Shown here piece by piece: positions 1 through 6,022 of a stretch of DNA of 6,022 nucleotides (positions are counted from its first letter, which is position 1; the number at the start of each line of letters is the position of its first letter). Source of the DNA: Gammaproteobacteria bacterium CG22_combo_CG10-13_8_21_14_all_40_8 (GTDB lineage: Bacteria > Pseudomonadota > Gammaproteobacteria > Enterobacterales > GCA-002770795); NCBI GenBank assembly GCA_002770795.1, contig PCTP01000184.1:7905-13926 (forward strand), given 5' to 3'. The position numbers and the translations under genes are program-made. The notes under the pieces were generated by a model. The model did not search any database. It saw only the letters and a program-made list of their open reading frames with translations, and was not told where the DNA came from.

Positions 1-308
1 GACCGGGCAATGAAGGAAATTGTCAAGTAGTAGAGTTGTTGCTTCAACTTAAAGAAACTTGGACAGAATTGGATTGGTCTATAGATGAAAAGTCTGGGCC
101 TCATGAAGCAACGCTGCTTCAGTTAGATTGTGCAAAGGCCCATCAATATTTAGGTTGGCAGCCAGTTTGGGGACTACAAGAAAGTATTCAGCAAACAGCT
201 AAATGGTATAAATCTTGGTGTGAAGAGGGTTCTGTTATTACAGGGCTTCAACTTAAAGACTATATTGCAGCCGCAAATTTAAGTGGTGCTGTTTGGTGTA
301 GACAATGA
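1..308 (+). CDS. rfbG: CDP-glucose 4,6-dehydratase, C-terminal part (5' truncated by window edge)
   Basis: The frame is open from base 3 to the TGA at 306-308 and runs off the left edge, so about 101 C-terminal residues are visible. The TTG at 36 is an internal codon, not the start. The fragment opens with PGNEG, matching the 'FGPxxE' stretch of RfbG. It continues with the family's C-terminal signature: GPHEA, then LQLDCAKA, LGWQPVW and WYKSW. This HEA...LDCxKA...LGW...WY block is typical of CDP-glucose 4,6-dehydratases, which are extended short-chain dehydrogenases of usually about 355-370 residues. The enzyme converts CDP-glucose to CDP-4-keto-6-deoxyglucose with bound NAD+ in the cytoplasm. 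The catalytic YxxxK and NAD-binding motifs lie outside the window and cannot be checked. The stop overlaps the next start (ATGA), which suggests that the epimerase downstream uses this product. A dTDP-glucose dehydratase (RmlB) is less likely because the C-terminal block is RfbG-like. Confidence 0.88.
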   Translation, partial: PGNEGNCQVVELLLQLKETWTELDWSIDEKSGPHEATLLQLDCAKAHQYLGWQPVWGLQESIQQTAKWYKSWCEEGSVITGLQLKDYIAAANLSGAVWCRQ

Positions 309-856
309 ATATTTCTGTATCGCCTTTACGAGGAGTTTTTATTGTTCGTTCACAGACTATCAGTGATGAACGAGGAAGTTTTGAACGTTTATTTTGTGAT
401 GTTGAGTTAGAACGCCTATTACAGGGGCGAGTGATAAGACAGATAAACCGATCTATTAGCGTCCAAGACGCTGTTATTCGAGGCATGCATTATCAAATGC
501 AACCTCATGCTGAAATGAAACTTATTCGATGTACAAAAGGTAGAGCTTGGGATGTGGCGCTGGATTTACGTAAAGGCTCTGCAACTCTTGGGCAGTGGTT
601 TGCCCAAGAACTTACACCAGAAAATAGTGAAATGATGGTAATCCCAGAGGGCGTAGCACATGGATTTCAATCATTAGAACCAGATACGCATCTTTTATAT
701 TTACATACAGCCTATTATCAAAAATGCTCTGAAGCTGCTGTAGCTTGGAATGATCCGCTGTTCTCTATTAATTGGCCTAAAGCACCATCAGAAATATCAA
801 AACGAGATCAAGCTCATCCATTCTTAAAGGAGAGTTTTCAAGGGGTTGTTATTTGA
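305..856 (+). CDS. RmlC-family NDP-4-keto-6-deoxyhexose 3,5-epimerase (cupin)
   Basis: The 183 residues match the normal length of dTDP-4-dehydrorhamnose 3,5-epimerases, a dimeric cupin family acting in the cytoplasm. Family landmarks appear in order: DERGSFERLF (21-30), VIRGMHYQ (57-64) with the expected catalytic His62, Lys72 in the EMKLIRC strand, DVALDLR (83-89), IPEGVAHGF (113-121), LLYLHT with Tyr132, WNDP (148-151) and INWP (155-158). Asp168 near the C-terminus fits the acidic partner of the catalytic His. RmlC enzymes epimerise C3 and C5 beside a 4-keto group; some relatives, such as NovW, act at one carbon only. Because the gene overlaps rfbG by 4 bases, the substrate is probably CDP-4-keto-6-deoxyglucose or a derivative rather than the dTDP sugar (inference). 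The ATG at 305 gives the standard N-terminus. No convincing Shine-Dalgarno sequence precedes it, so translation is probably coupled to rfbG. Whether it is a 3-, 5- or 3,5-epimerase cannot be read from the sequence. Confidence 0.9.
   Translation: MNISVSPLRGVFIVRSQTISDERGSFERLFCDVELERLLQGRVIRQINRSISVQDAVIRGMHYQMQPHAEMKLIRCTKGRAWDVALDLRKGSATLGQWFAQELTPENSEMMVIPEGVAHGFQSLEPDTHLLYLHTAYYQKCSEAAVAWNDPLFSINWPKAPSEISKRDQAHPFLKESFQGVVI
840..845 (+). promoter_or_regulatory. Ribosome binding site deciding the TTG start of the C-methyltransferase
   Basis: AAGGGG at 840-845 lies 7 bases before TTG 853-855, a good Shine-Dalgarno distance. A second purine run, AAAGGAGAG (826-834), lies further upstream. Together they support the unusual TTG start, which overlaps the TGA stop of the epimerase gene as TTGA. 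The next in-frame ATG would remove 87 residues, including the whole zinc knuckle. Confidence 0.65.
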
Positions 857-2076
857 AGTGTCGTCATTGTTGTCATGAGTTAACTTATGAGTGGCTTGAT
901 CTAGGATTTGCTCCACCATCAAATGCTTATATAGCCAAGGAGGATTTATGCTCACCAGAGTTACATTTTCCATTGAGACTCTATGTTTGTAAAAGATGTT
1001 GGCTGGTTCAAACCGAAGATTATGCTCAGGCAGACGCATTATTTTCACCAACTTATGCCTATTTTTCATCTGTTTCTAAAAGCTGGTTACAACATGCTGA
1101 AAATTACTGTCGAATGATTATTAAACGTTTGGCTTTAGATAAAAACTCTCATGTTATTGAAGTGGCGGCTAATGACGGATATTTATTGAAAAATATGATT
1201 ACAGCAGGAATACCTTGTTTAGGAATTGAACCGACTCAAAGTACCGCTAGGGTAGCCGAGTCTTTGGGGATCCCTGTGATAACAGAATTTTTTGGTAAGC
1301 TGTTAGGGAAAAGACTGGCAGATACCAGTAGAAAAGCGGATCTGATTATTGGCAATAATGTACTGGCACATGTGCCTGATATTAATGATTTTGTAAAGGG
1401 ACTGAAGCTATCATTAAAAATGGGTGGAACCATTACACTTGAGTTTCCTCATCTGTTAAAACTTATACAACATTGTCAGTTTGATACAATCTATCATGAA
1501 CATTACTCCTACCTTTCTCTCTATACAGTGAGTGAAATATTGAACAGGAATGATTTGAAAGTGTATGACGTCGAATTACTTTCTACCCATGGAGGCAGTC
1601 TCAGAGTTTATGCTTGTCATGAAGAAGATTCCAAAAAGAAAAGTGCTTTAGTCGATGAAGTATTAGAACAGGAAGTCAAGGCAGGTTTACAAAGTTTGAA
1701 GGGTTTTATTGGTTTCCAAGAGAAGGCATTAAAAATTAAGCTAGATTTACTTTCTTTTCTGTTAGAGCAAAAACTACTTGGCAAGCAGGTTGTTGGATAC
1801 GGTGCAGCAGCTAAAGGTAACACATTGTTAAACTATTCAGGCGTTGATGCTGATCTATTACCTTTTATAGTGGATGCTTCAGTACATAAGCAAGGATTGT
1901 TTATGCCAGGCTCTCACATCCCCATTGTGCATGAAGCTCAATTAAAACAGGTGCGCCCTGATTTTGTATTGATTCTACCTTGGAACTTGAGAGAGGAAAT
2001 AGCGATGCAATTGGGTTATATTTCTGACTGGGGAGGGAGGTTTGTTGTGAGCATACCCAATATGGAGATCTTTTAA
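853..2076 (+). CDS. SAM-dependent sugar C-methyltransferase (TylCIII/NovU/TcaB9 type)
   Basis: The 407 residues have the full three-part family architecture. An N-terminal zinc knuckle has CRHC (Cys3, Cys6) and CKRC (Cys46, Cys49). A central Rossmann SAM domain has motif I EVAANDG (103-109), GIEP (124-127) and NNVLAHVPD (168-176). The YHEH motif (214-217) aligns with the catalytic Tyr/Glu/His region described for TcaB9, and His173 is a further candidate catalytic residue. After HGGSLRVY (246-253) comes the C-terminal C-methyltransferase domain, with GYGAAAKGNT (315-324) and IVDASVHKQG (339-348). These enzymes transfer a methyl group from S-adenosylmethionine to the carbon next to the 4-keto group of an NDP-deoxysugar: C3 in TylCIII and TcaB9, C5 in NovU. 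The gene sits between a 3,5-epimerase and a ketoreductase, exactly where such a step belongs. The TTG start puts the first Cys at residue 3, as is usual for the family. Which carbon is methylated is not determined. Confidence 0.9.
   Translation: MKCRHCCHELTYEWLDLGFAPPSNAYIAKEDLCSPELHFPLRLYVCKRCWLVQTEDYAQADALFSPTYAYFSSVSKSWLQHAENYCRMIIKRLALDKNSHVIEVAANDGYLLKNMITAGIPCLGIEPTQSTARVAESLGIPVITEFFGKLLGKRLADTSRKADLIIGNNVLAHVPDINDFVKGLKLSLKMGGTITLEFPHLLKLIQHCQFDTIYHEHYSYLSLYTVSEILNRNDLKVYDVELLSTHGGSLRVYACHEEDSKKKSALVDEVLEQEVKAGLQSLKGFIGFQEKALKIKLDLLSFLLEQKLLGKQVVGYGAAAKGNTLLNYSGVDADLLPFIVDASVHKQGLFMPGSHIPIVHEAQLKQVRPDFVLILPWNLREEIAMQLGYISDWGGRFVVSIPNMEIF
2064..2067 (+). promoter_or_regulatory. Ribosome binding site of the ketoreductase gene
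   Basis: GGAG at 2064-2067 lies 10 bases before ATG 2078 and inside the last codons of the preceding methyltransferase gene. The stop TAA (2074-2076) and the start are separated by one base, so coupling or re-initiation is likely. Confidence 0.5.
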
Positions 2077-2077
2077 T

Positions 2078-2917
2078 ATGAAAATTGCAGTCACTGGGGC
2101 AACAGGCTTTGTAGGACAATATGTCGTTCAAGAGTTAATTAGACAAAATATAAATGTCATCGCGATATCCAGGCATAAATCCAGTCTTTGGCAGGATAAT
2201 AAATTAGTAAAAACAATTTGCCTTGATATTGATAATTATGATCCTAATGTTTTTGAGCAGATTGAATGTCCTAAAACTCTTATTCATTTAGCTTGGCCAG
2301 GATTGCAAGATTATAATTCAACTATACACACAGAAACGGTGCCCAAACATTTAAGGTTTTTGACCAGTTGTATTGAATCAGGGCTAAAACAATTGATTGT
2401 AATTGGAACCTGTCTTGAGTATGGTGTTCAGGATGGTGAATTAAATGAGAGTTCACCCATTAAGCCTTCTACGGCTTACGGCATTGCAAAAAATAAACTA
2501 CGGATAGGGCTTGAAACACTACAACAACAAAATTACTTTGAATTAAGTTGGTTAAGGTTGTTTTATTTGTATGGTATAGGGCAAAGTGAAAAATCATTAT
2601 ACTCACAGTTATCCAAGGTTGTCGAAAGTGGCGGCGCAGAGTTTAAAATGTCACAAGGAGATCAAACTAGAGATTTCATTGCAGTGGAGAATGTAGCCTG
2701 TTTAATTATCACCATTGCCAAAAAAAATAAGGGCGAAGGAATTATCAATATTTGTAGTGGCCTCCCAGTCAGCGTTGAAACAATGGTTAGAAAATGGTTG
2801 TTTCTAAAAAATGCCAACATAAAATTGAATTTGGGATTTTTTCCCTATCCGGAGTACGAAGCTCGACATTTTTGGGGAGCGCGTAATAAGTTAAATTCTA
2901 TCTTGGAACAGAAATGA
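2078..2917 (+). CDS. NAD(P)-dependent epimerase/dehydratase family protein, probable NDP-sugar 4-ketoreductase
   Basis: This is an extended short-chain dehydrogenase of 279 residues. The dinucleotide-binding GATGFVG (7-13) follows a first beta strand. HLAWPG (70-75) is the mid-domain strand, GTCLEYG (110-116) carries the Ser/Thr position (Thr111) of the catalytic triad, and YGIAK (134-138) gives Tyr134 and Lys138. RDFIAVENVA (198-207) is the usual substrate-domain segment, and the C-terminal HFWGARNKLN (264-273) resembles the end of 4-ketoreductase-like family members. It is shorter than typical 4,6-dehydratases (over 300 residues) and lacks their active-site Asp-Glu pair after the Thr, since Cys-Leu follows Thr111. 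It therefore more likely reduces a keto group than dehydrates. Placed directly after the C-methyltransferase, it probably reduces C4 of the C-methylated CDP-4-keto sugar and finishes the nucleotide sugar, as NovS does for noviose (inference). An epimerase role cannot be excluded. Its stop overlaps the next start as ATGA. Confidence 0.82.
   Translation: MKIAVTGATGFVGQYVVQELIRQNINVIAISRHKSSLWQDNKLVKTICLDIDNYDPNVFEQIECPKTLIHLAWPGLQDYNSTIHTETVPKHLRFLTSCIESGLKQLIVIGTCLEYGVQDGELNESSPIKPSTAYGIAKNKLRIGLETLQQQNYFELSWLRLFYLYGIGQSEKSLYSQLSKVVESGGAEFKMSQGDQTRDFIAVENVACLIITIAKKNKGEGIINICSGLPVSVETMVRKWLFLKNANIKLNLGFFPYPEYEARHFWGARNKLNSILEQK
2905..2908 (+). promoter_or_regulatory. Ribosome binding site of the second methyltransferase
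   Basis: GGAA at 2905-2908 lies 5 bases before ATG 2914, within the end of the ketoreductase gene. It is a modest match, acting together with the ATGA stop/start overlap. Confidence 0.35.
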
Positions 2918-3975
2918 GAGAGTGTGGATTGTTGAATTTATCTAAAATGCCAGTTTTTCAAAATAAGATGTACCCTGATCGACTGTCTGCTTTGAACTGT
3001 GCAGTTGGTGAGATAACATTAGTACAGGATCATTTGACTGGCCTTATACATAATGCGGCATTTGATCCCACTTTACTCGTTTATGATGAGTATTACCAAA
3101 ATGAGCAAGCCAATTCATGCTTTTTTCAGGCGCATATAAATGATGTTATTAATAAAATAGAAAAATATTTTACTGACTCTAAAGTAATAGAAATAGGTTG
3201 TGGAAAAGGTCATTTTTTAGAGCTTTTGAAGGCTAAAGGATTTGATGTGCTTGGAATTGATCCTGCCTATGAAGGTTCGGCAGACTATATTGTTAAATCA
3301 GAATTTAGTAGCAATATGGGTGTTTCTGGGGGCTGTTTTGTTCTAAGGCATGTTCTTGAACATATATCATCACCCTTTGATTTTTTATATAGCATCAAAC
3401 AAGCAAGTGGTGGAATCGGAAGAATATACATCGAAGTACCTTGTTTTGACTGGATACTAGAGCATAGGGCTTGGTTTGATATTTTTTATGAACATGTCAA
3501 TTATTTTCGATTAAGCGACCTCACTCAGTATTTTGGGCACGTTATAGATTCAGGTAAAATGTTTGGTGGTCAATATATTTATATTATTGGTGATTTAGCA
3601 ACATTGAATCTGAATAATCAGCAAATGAAGATAAACAGAGTGACTATTCCGAATGTTTTTTTTAGTGGGCTAGATATTCTCAAGACTCAAACAAACTTAA
3701 CTGGGAAGCGGGTTATCTGGGGAGCTGGAGCGAAAGGTGCTACATTTGGACATTATGCAAGGCTGAGTGGTTACCTCTTAGATTTTGTTGTAGATATTAA
3801 TCCTGCCAAACAAGACAAGTTTATGGCGGGCTCTGGGCTCGAAGTGCTTTCTCCAGATGCGGCGCTTGAGATACTTAACGATGGTGACCAGGTTTTTGTT
3901 ATGAATTCAAATTATCTTGACGAAATTACTCTACTTGGCGGAGAAAAATTAACCTACATTTGCATTGATAAGTGA
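2914..3975 (+). CDS. Class I SAM-dependent methyltransferase, diverged relative of the sugar C-methyltransferase
   Basis: The 353-residue protein has the same plan as the 853-2076 enzyme but is shorter and clearly diverged. The SAM domain carries motif I EIGCGKG (93-99), GIDP (114-117), RHVLEHI (145-151) and EVPCFDW (174-180). FYEH (191-194) replaces YHEH, and FGGQY (217-221) replaces HGGSL. The C-terminal domain is kept: WGAGAKG (269-275) and VVDINPAKQ (292-300). The N-terminus keeps the family lead-in MPVFQN (12-17) and NAAFDP (47-52), but the zinc knuckle is degenerate. Only Cys4 and Cys29 remain in the first 60 residues, and the usual CxxCG before the 'NxAFD' segment reads DHLTG (39-43). 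It very likely methylates a sugar or glycan, but whether on carbon or oxygen, and on which substrate, is unknown. ATG 2914 overlaps the previous TGA. A start at Met12 would also keep the conserved core. The stop overlaps the following GTG. Confidence 0.8.
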   Translation: MRECGLLNLSKMPVFQNKMYPDRLSALNCAVGEITLVQDHLTGLIHNAAFDPTLLVYDEYYQNEQANSCFFQAHINDVINKIEKYFTDSKVIEIGCGKGHFLELLKAKGFDVLGIDPAYEGSADYIVKSEFSSNMGVSGGCFVLRHVLEHISSPFDFLYSIKQASGGIGRIYIEVPCFDWILEHRAWFDIFYEHVNYFRLSDLTQYFGHVIDSGKMFGGQYIYIIGDLATLNLNNQQMKINRVTIPNVFFSGLDILKTQTNLTGKRVIWGAGAKGATFGHYARLSGYLLDFVVDINPAKQDKFMAGSGLEVLSPDAALEILNDGDQVFVMNSNYLDEITLLGGEKLTYICIDK

Positions 3976-4784
3976 AATTCACCATGAAATTTATTGAAGA
4001 AATGGCATCCAGACTGGATGCACAAAGACAAAATACCGATTTACTCAGGAAGTCAGCAGCTTTTCTTGAAGCGACAATTGCATCAAAATACTCTTACAAC
4101 TTTTCATGTTTGGGTCGACCTATTATTCAATATCCTCAGGATATTGTAAATCTTCAGGAGTTGATTTGGGCCGTAAAACCAGATCTGATCATTGAAACAG
4201 GAATTGCTCATGGAGGATCATTGATTCTTAGTGCATCAATGTTGGCTATGCTGGATTACTGTGAGGCTGTAGAGAGCCAAACAATACTTGATCCCACAAA
4301 AACAAAGCGGCGAGTGTTGGGTATTGATATAGATATCCGTGCCCATAACCGTGCTGCAATAGAAGAGCATCCAATGTCTCATCGAATTGATATGATTGAA
4401 GGTTCATCAATTGCAGATGATGTTGTAAAGCAAGTACATGAGATTGCAAATGAATACGAAAAAGTATTGGTAATTTTAGATTCCAATCATACTCATGATC
4501 ATGTTCTTGCTGAACTAAAAGCCTATGCCCCGCTGACATCTAAAAACAGTTATTGTGTAGTATTTGATACAGTGATTGAAGATTTACCCGATTCAATGTT
4601 TCCTGATCGTCCATGGTCTAAAGGAAATAATCCAAAAACAGCAGTCTGGGAATATATGCAAAGTTTAACTGAAAGTCCAACAAGTGGAGTGGATGGTGCA
4701 CCATTGCGATTTAAGATTGATAAGCAAATCGATGAAAAGTTGCTTATAACTGCCGCACCTGATGGTTATCTGCGCAGAATTTGA
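3972..4784 (+). CDS. CmcI/rhamnosyl O-methyltransferase family protein ('cephalosporin hydroxylase')
   Basis: The 270 residues match the CmcI-like family (Pfam RMNT_CmcI) in length and motifs. ETGIAHGGS (75-83) is the SAM-binding loop. GIDIDIRAHNR (117-127) follows the next strand. LDSNHTHDHV (169-178) holds the conserved Asp/His cluster, followed by VFDTVIED (197-204), and RPWSKGNNP (213-221) is a strong family signature. Acidic residues Asp170, Asp199, Glu203 and Asp204 are candidates for the Mg2+ site known in CmcI. The family name comes from cephamycin biosynthesis, but the fold is a SAM-dependent methyltransferase, and members in polysaccharide loci, like mycobacterial rhamnosyl O-methyltransferases, are expected to O-methylate sugars. 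I infer sugar O-methylation here. The GTG at 3972 overlaps the previous stop (GTGA) with no clear Shine-Dalgarno. ATG 3984, four codons later with a weak AAGTGA 8 bases upstream, is an equally possible start. No signal peptide is visible, so it is cytoplasmic. Confidence 0.87.
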   Translation: MKFTMKFIEEMASRLDAQRQNTDLLRKSAAFLEATIASKYSYNFSCLGRPIIQYPQDIVNLQELIWAVKPDLIIETGIAHGGSLILSASMLAMLDYCEAVESQTILDPTKTKRRVLGIDIDIRAHNRAAIEEHPMSHRIDMIEGSSIADDVVKQVHEIANEYEKVLVILDSNHTHDHVLAELKAYAPLTSKNSYCVVFDTVIEDLPDSMFPDRPWSKGNNPKTAVWEYMQSLTESPTSGVDGAPLRFKIDKQIDEKLLITAAPDGYLRRI

Positions 4785-4800
4785 CTGCGTTAATTTATAT
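4785..4800 (+). other. Only intergenic gap in the window
   Basis: These 16 bases separate the CmcI-family gene from the flippase. They are AT-rich and contain no Shine-Dalgarno-like run, no inverted repeat and no complete promoter. The flippase is most likely read from the same transcript. Confidence 0.6.
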
Positions 4801-6022
4801 ATGCCTTCTTTAAAAAAGAATATCATTGCCAACTATGCGGGTCAGATTTGGACCGCTTTTATGATGATTGCCTTTATACCCTATTATTTAAAAATATTAG
4901 GTCCAGAGTCATTTGGACTAGTTGGAATTATGCTTAGTTTGCAAGCTATTTCTCAATTATTTGATTTTGGATTGGGAGGGGCTGCGAATAGAGAGCTTGC
5001 AAGAAGATCTGCTCTACCTGGAAATGCAGCCTCAATATCGACATTAATCAGAACATTAGAATGGGTCGTTTGGCCCATGTCAATTTTTGTTGGAATGTTA
5101 ATTTTTTTTAGCAGCGAAGGATTGACGACACATTGGTTAAACGAACAGACTCTTGGCCATCTTCAAGTGGTCAAGTCTCTTATGCTGATTGGTTTTGTGG
5201 TAGCAATGCTTTGGCCAAGTAATTTTTATCTCAATTGTTTATCTGGTCTTGAACAACAGCCTCTCCTAAATTTTGTCACCGCAATTTTTGCTACTTTGCG
5301 AAATGCTGGTGTATTACTTGTTTTGTATTATATATCACCAACGATCACGGCATTTTTGTGGTGGAATGCTGGAGTAGCGGCTATTCAATCGCTATTGCTA
5401 GCAATGATTGTCTGGAAAAAACTGCCAGAAACTGTCGAAATAACTAAATTTTCAACCAAAGAATTAAAACATGTATTAAAGTTTTCAAGCGGGGTCTTTT
5501 TAATTTCGCTACTTGCTTTGGTTTTAACACAAATCGACCGTTTTTTACTAGCTAAACTACAGCCATTAACAGAGTTAGGCTATTATACCGTTGCTGTCAG
5601 TGTGTCTGCAGGGGTTGGGCGAATGATTCAACCAATGTTTAATGCAATCTACCCAAGGTTTAGTCGTTTGGTTGCTAGAGGGGATAGCAATTCTTTAGAA
5701 TGTTTGTACCATTCCAGCAGTCAGTTTTCTTCTGTAGTTTTGTCTTCCTTCTCGGCTATTTTGATCGTTTTTTCTGAACAAATTTTATTCCTTTGGACGG
5801 GAGATCAAGTTGTTGTCTCTAAGCTAAAGTTTGTACTGCCAATGCTATTACTCAGTACGACACTGAATGGTTTTGTGAATATACCTTATGCATTACAGTT
5901 GGCCAATGGTTGGACTGGTTTGGGGATAGGATATAATTCAATTGGATTGTTATTAGGCGTTCCGTTTTGTTTTTTTGCTGTTCAGCATTTTGGAATGATT
6001 GGTGCCGCAAGCCTTGGACTTT
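4801..6022 (+). CDS. wzx: Wzx-type oligosaccharide flippase (MATE-like superfamily), 3' truncated by window edge
   Basis: The frame is open from ATG 4801 to the right edge, giving 407 codons with no stop. The product is strongly hydrophobic, with about ten probable membrane segments visible, roughly at residues 13-31, 37-55, 87-103, 124-145, 155-177, 182-204, 228-248, 260-280, 311-332 and 343-362, and another starting near 378. The N-terminus LKKNIIANYAGQ followed by IPYYLKILG is typical of polysaccharide-export flippases. Further family-like segments are FDFGLGGAANRELAR (54-68) and QIDRFLLAKL (244-253). Wzx proteins are usually about 420-500 residues, so only the end is missing. It would move the undecaprenyl-linked repeat unit across the inner membrane. 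The start is 16 bases after the previous stop with no recognisable Shine-Dalgarno. The ATG codons at 4861 and 4864 would cut into the first helix and are less likely. The translation is mine, read directly from the sequence. Confidence 0.9.
   Translation, partial: MPSLKKNIIANYAGQIWTAFMMIAFIPYYLKILGPESFGLVGIMLSLQAISQLFDFGLGGAANRELARRSALPGNAASISTLIRTLEWVVWPMSIFVGMLIFFSSEGLTTHWLNEQTLGHLQVVKSLMLIGFVVAMLWPSNFYLNCLSGLEQQPLLNFVTAIFATLRNAGVLLVLYYISPTITAFLWWNAGVAAIQSLLLAMIVWKKLPETVEITKFSTKELKHVLKFSSGVFLISLLALVLTQIDRFLLAKLQPLTELGYYTVAVSVSAGVGRMIQPMFNAIYPRFSRLVARGDSNSLECLYHSSSQFSSVVLSSFSAILIVFSEQILFLWTGDQVVVSKLKFVLPMLLLSTTLNGFVNIPYALQLANGWTGLGIGYNSIGLLLGVPFCFFAVQHFGMIGAASLGL

Noticed and set aside
36..308. 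A separate 90-residue gene starting at TTG 36
   Set aside because: The frame is open to the left edge and the residues before it (PGNEG...) continue the RfbG family pattern, so this is the tail of a truncated gene.
253..2131. Several minus-strand open frames of 65-81 residues
   Set aside because: All are antisense to well-supported genes and show no recognisable domains or ribosome binding sites.
4246..4539. 97-residue open frame on the minus strand
   Set aside because: It lies wholly inside the CmcI-family gene, has a low-complexity His/Gln/Leu-rich product and no family motifs, and is a shadow frame.
3972..4784. True cephalosporin or cephamycin biosynthesis
   Set aside because: The family name alone suggests it. 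All neighbours are nucleotide-sugar and glycan-export genes, and no beta-lactam synthesis gene is present.
4781..4800. TTGACT followed by TATATA-like bases as a promoter for the flippase
   Set aside because: The two boxes are only about 9 bases apart, far short of the roughly 17 needed, and nothing at the correct distance resembles a -10 box.
1..6022. CRISPR array, tRNA, insertion sequence or defence system
   Set aside because: No repeat arrays, transposase or nuclease motifs, or tRNA-like folds were seen, and nearly every base is accounted for by the seven coding regions.

Overview
The window is a compact piece of a surface-polysaccharide (O-antigen/LPS or similar glycan) locus. All seven coding regions are on the + strand and almost every base is coding. 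The host is most likely a Gram-negative bacterium with an AT-rich genome. The evidence is the CDP-deoxyhexose dehydratase, the Wzx-type flippase and codons that mostly end in A or T. A gammaproteobacterium of the Legionella kind would fit, but nothing here fixes the species and that is a low-confidence guess.

Layout: (1) the last ~101 codons of a CDP-glucose 4,6-dehydratase (RfbG), cut by the left edge; (2) an RmlC-type 3,5-epimerase, 305-856; (3) a TylCIII/NovU/TcaB9-type sugar C-methyltransferase with an N-terminal zinc knuckle, 853-2076, starting at TTG; (4) a short-chain NAD(P)-dependent sugar 4-ketoreductase/epimerase, 2078-2917; (5) a second, diverged relative of the C-methyltransferase without the complete zinc knuckle, 2914-3975; (6) a CmcI/rhamnosyl-O-methyltransferase family protein, 3972-4784, often misnamed 'cephalosporin hydroxylase'; (7) the first 407 codons of a Wzx-like flippase, 4801 to the right edge.

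Genes 1 to 6 are joined by 4-base stop/start overlaps (ATGA, TTGA, ATGA, GTGA) or a 1-base gap, so they are almost certainly one translationally coupled transcript. The flippase follows after 16 bases. I see no promoter, terminator, RNA gene, repeat, CRISPR array or mobile element.

Reading the genes together (inference): CDP-glucose is converted to CDP-4-keto-6-deoxyglucose, epimerised at C3 and/or C5, C-methylated next to the 4-keto group, then reduced at C4. This gives a branched 6-deoxy-C-methylhexose. The order dehydratase, epimerase, C-methyltransferase, ketoreductase, O-methyltransferase resembles the dTDP-noviose pathway (NovT, NovW, NovU, NovS, NovP), here apparently built on a CDP carrier. 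The second methyltransferase and the CmcI-family protein may add further methyl groups to this sugar or to the finished glycan, and Wzx would flip the lipid-linked repeat unit. No glycosyltransferase is visible in the window.
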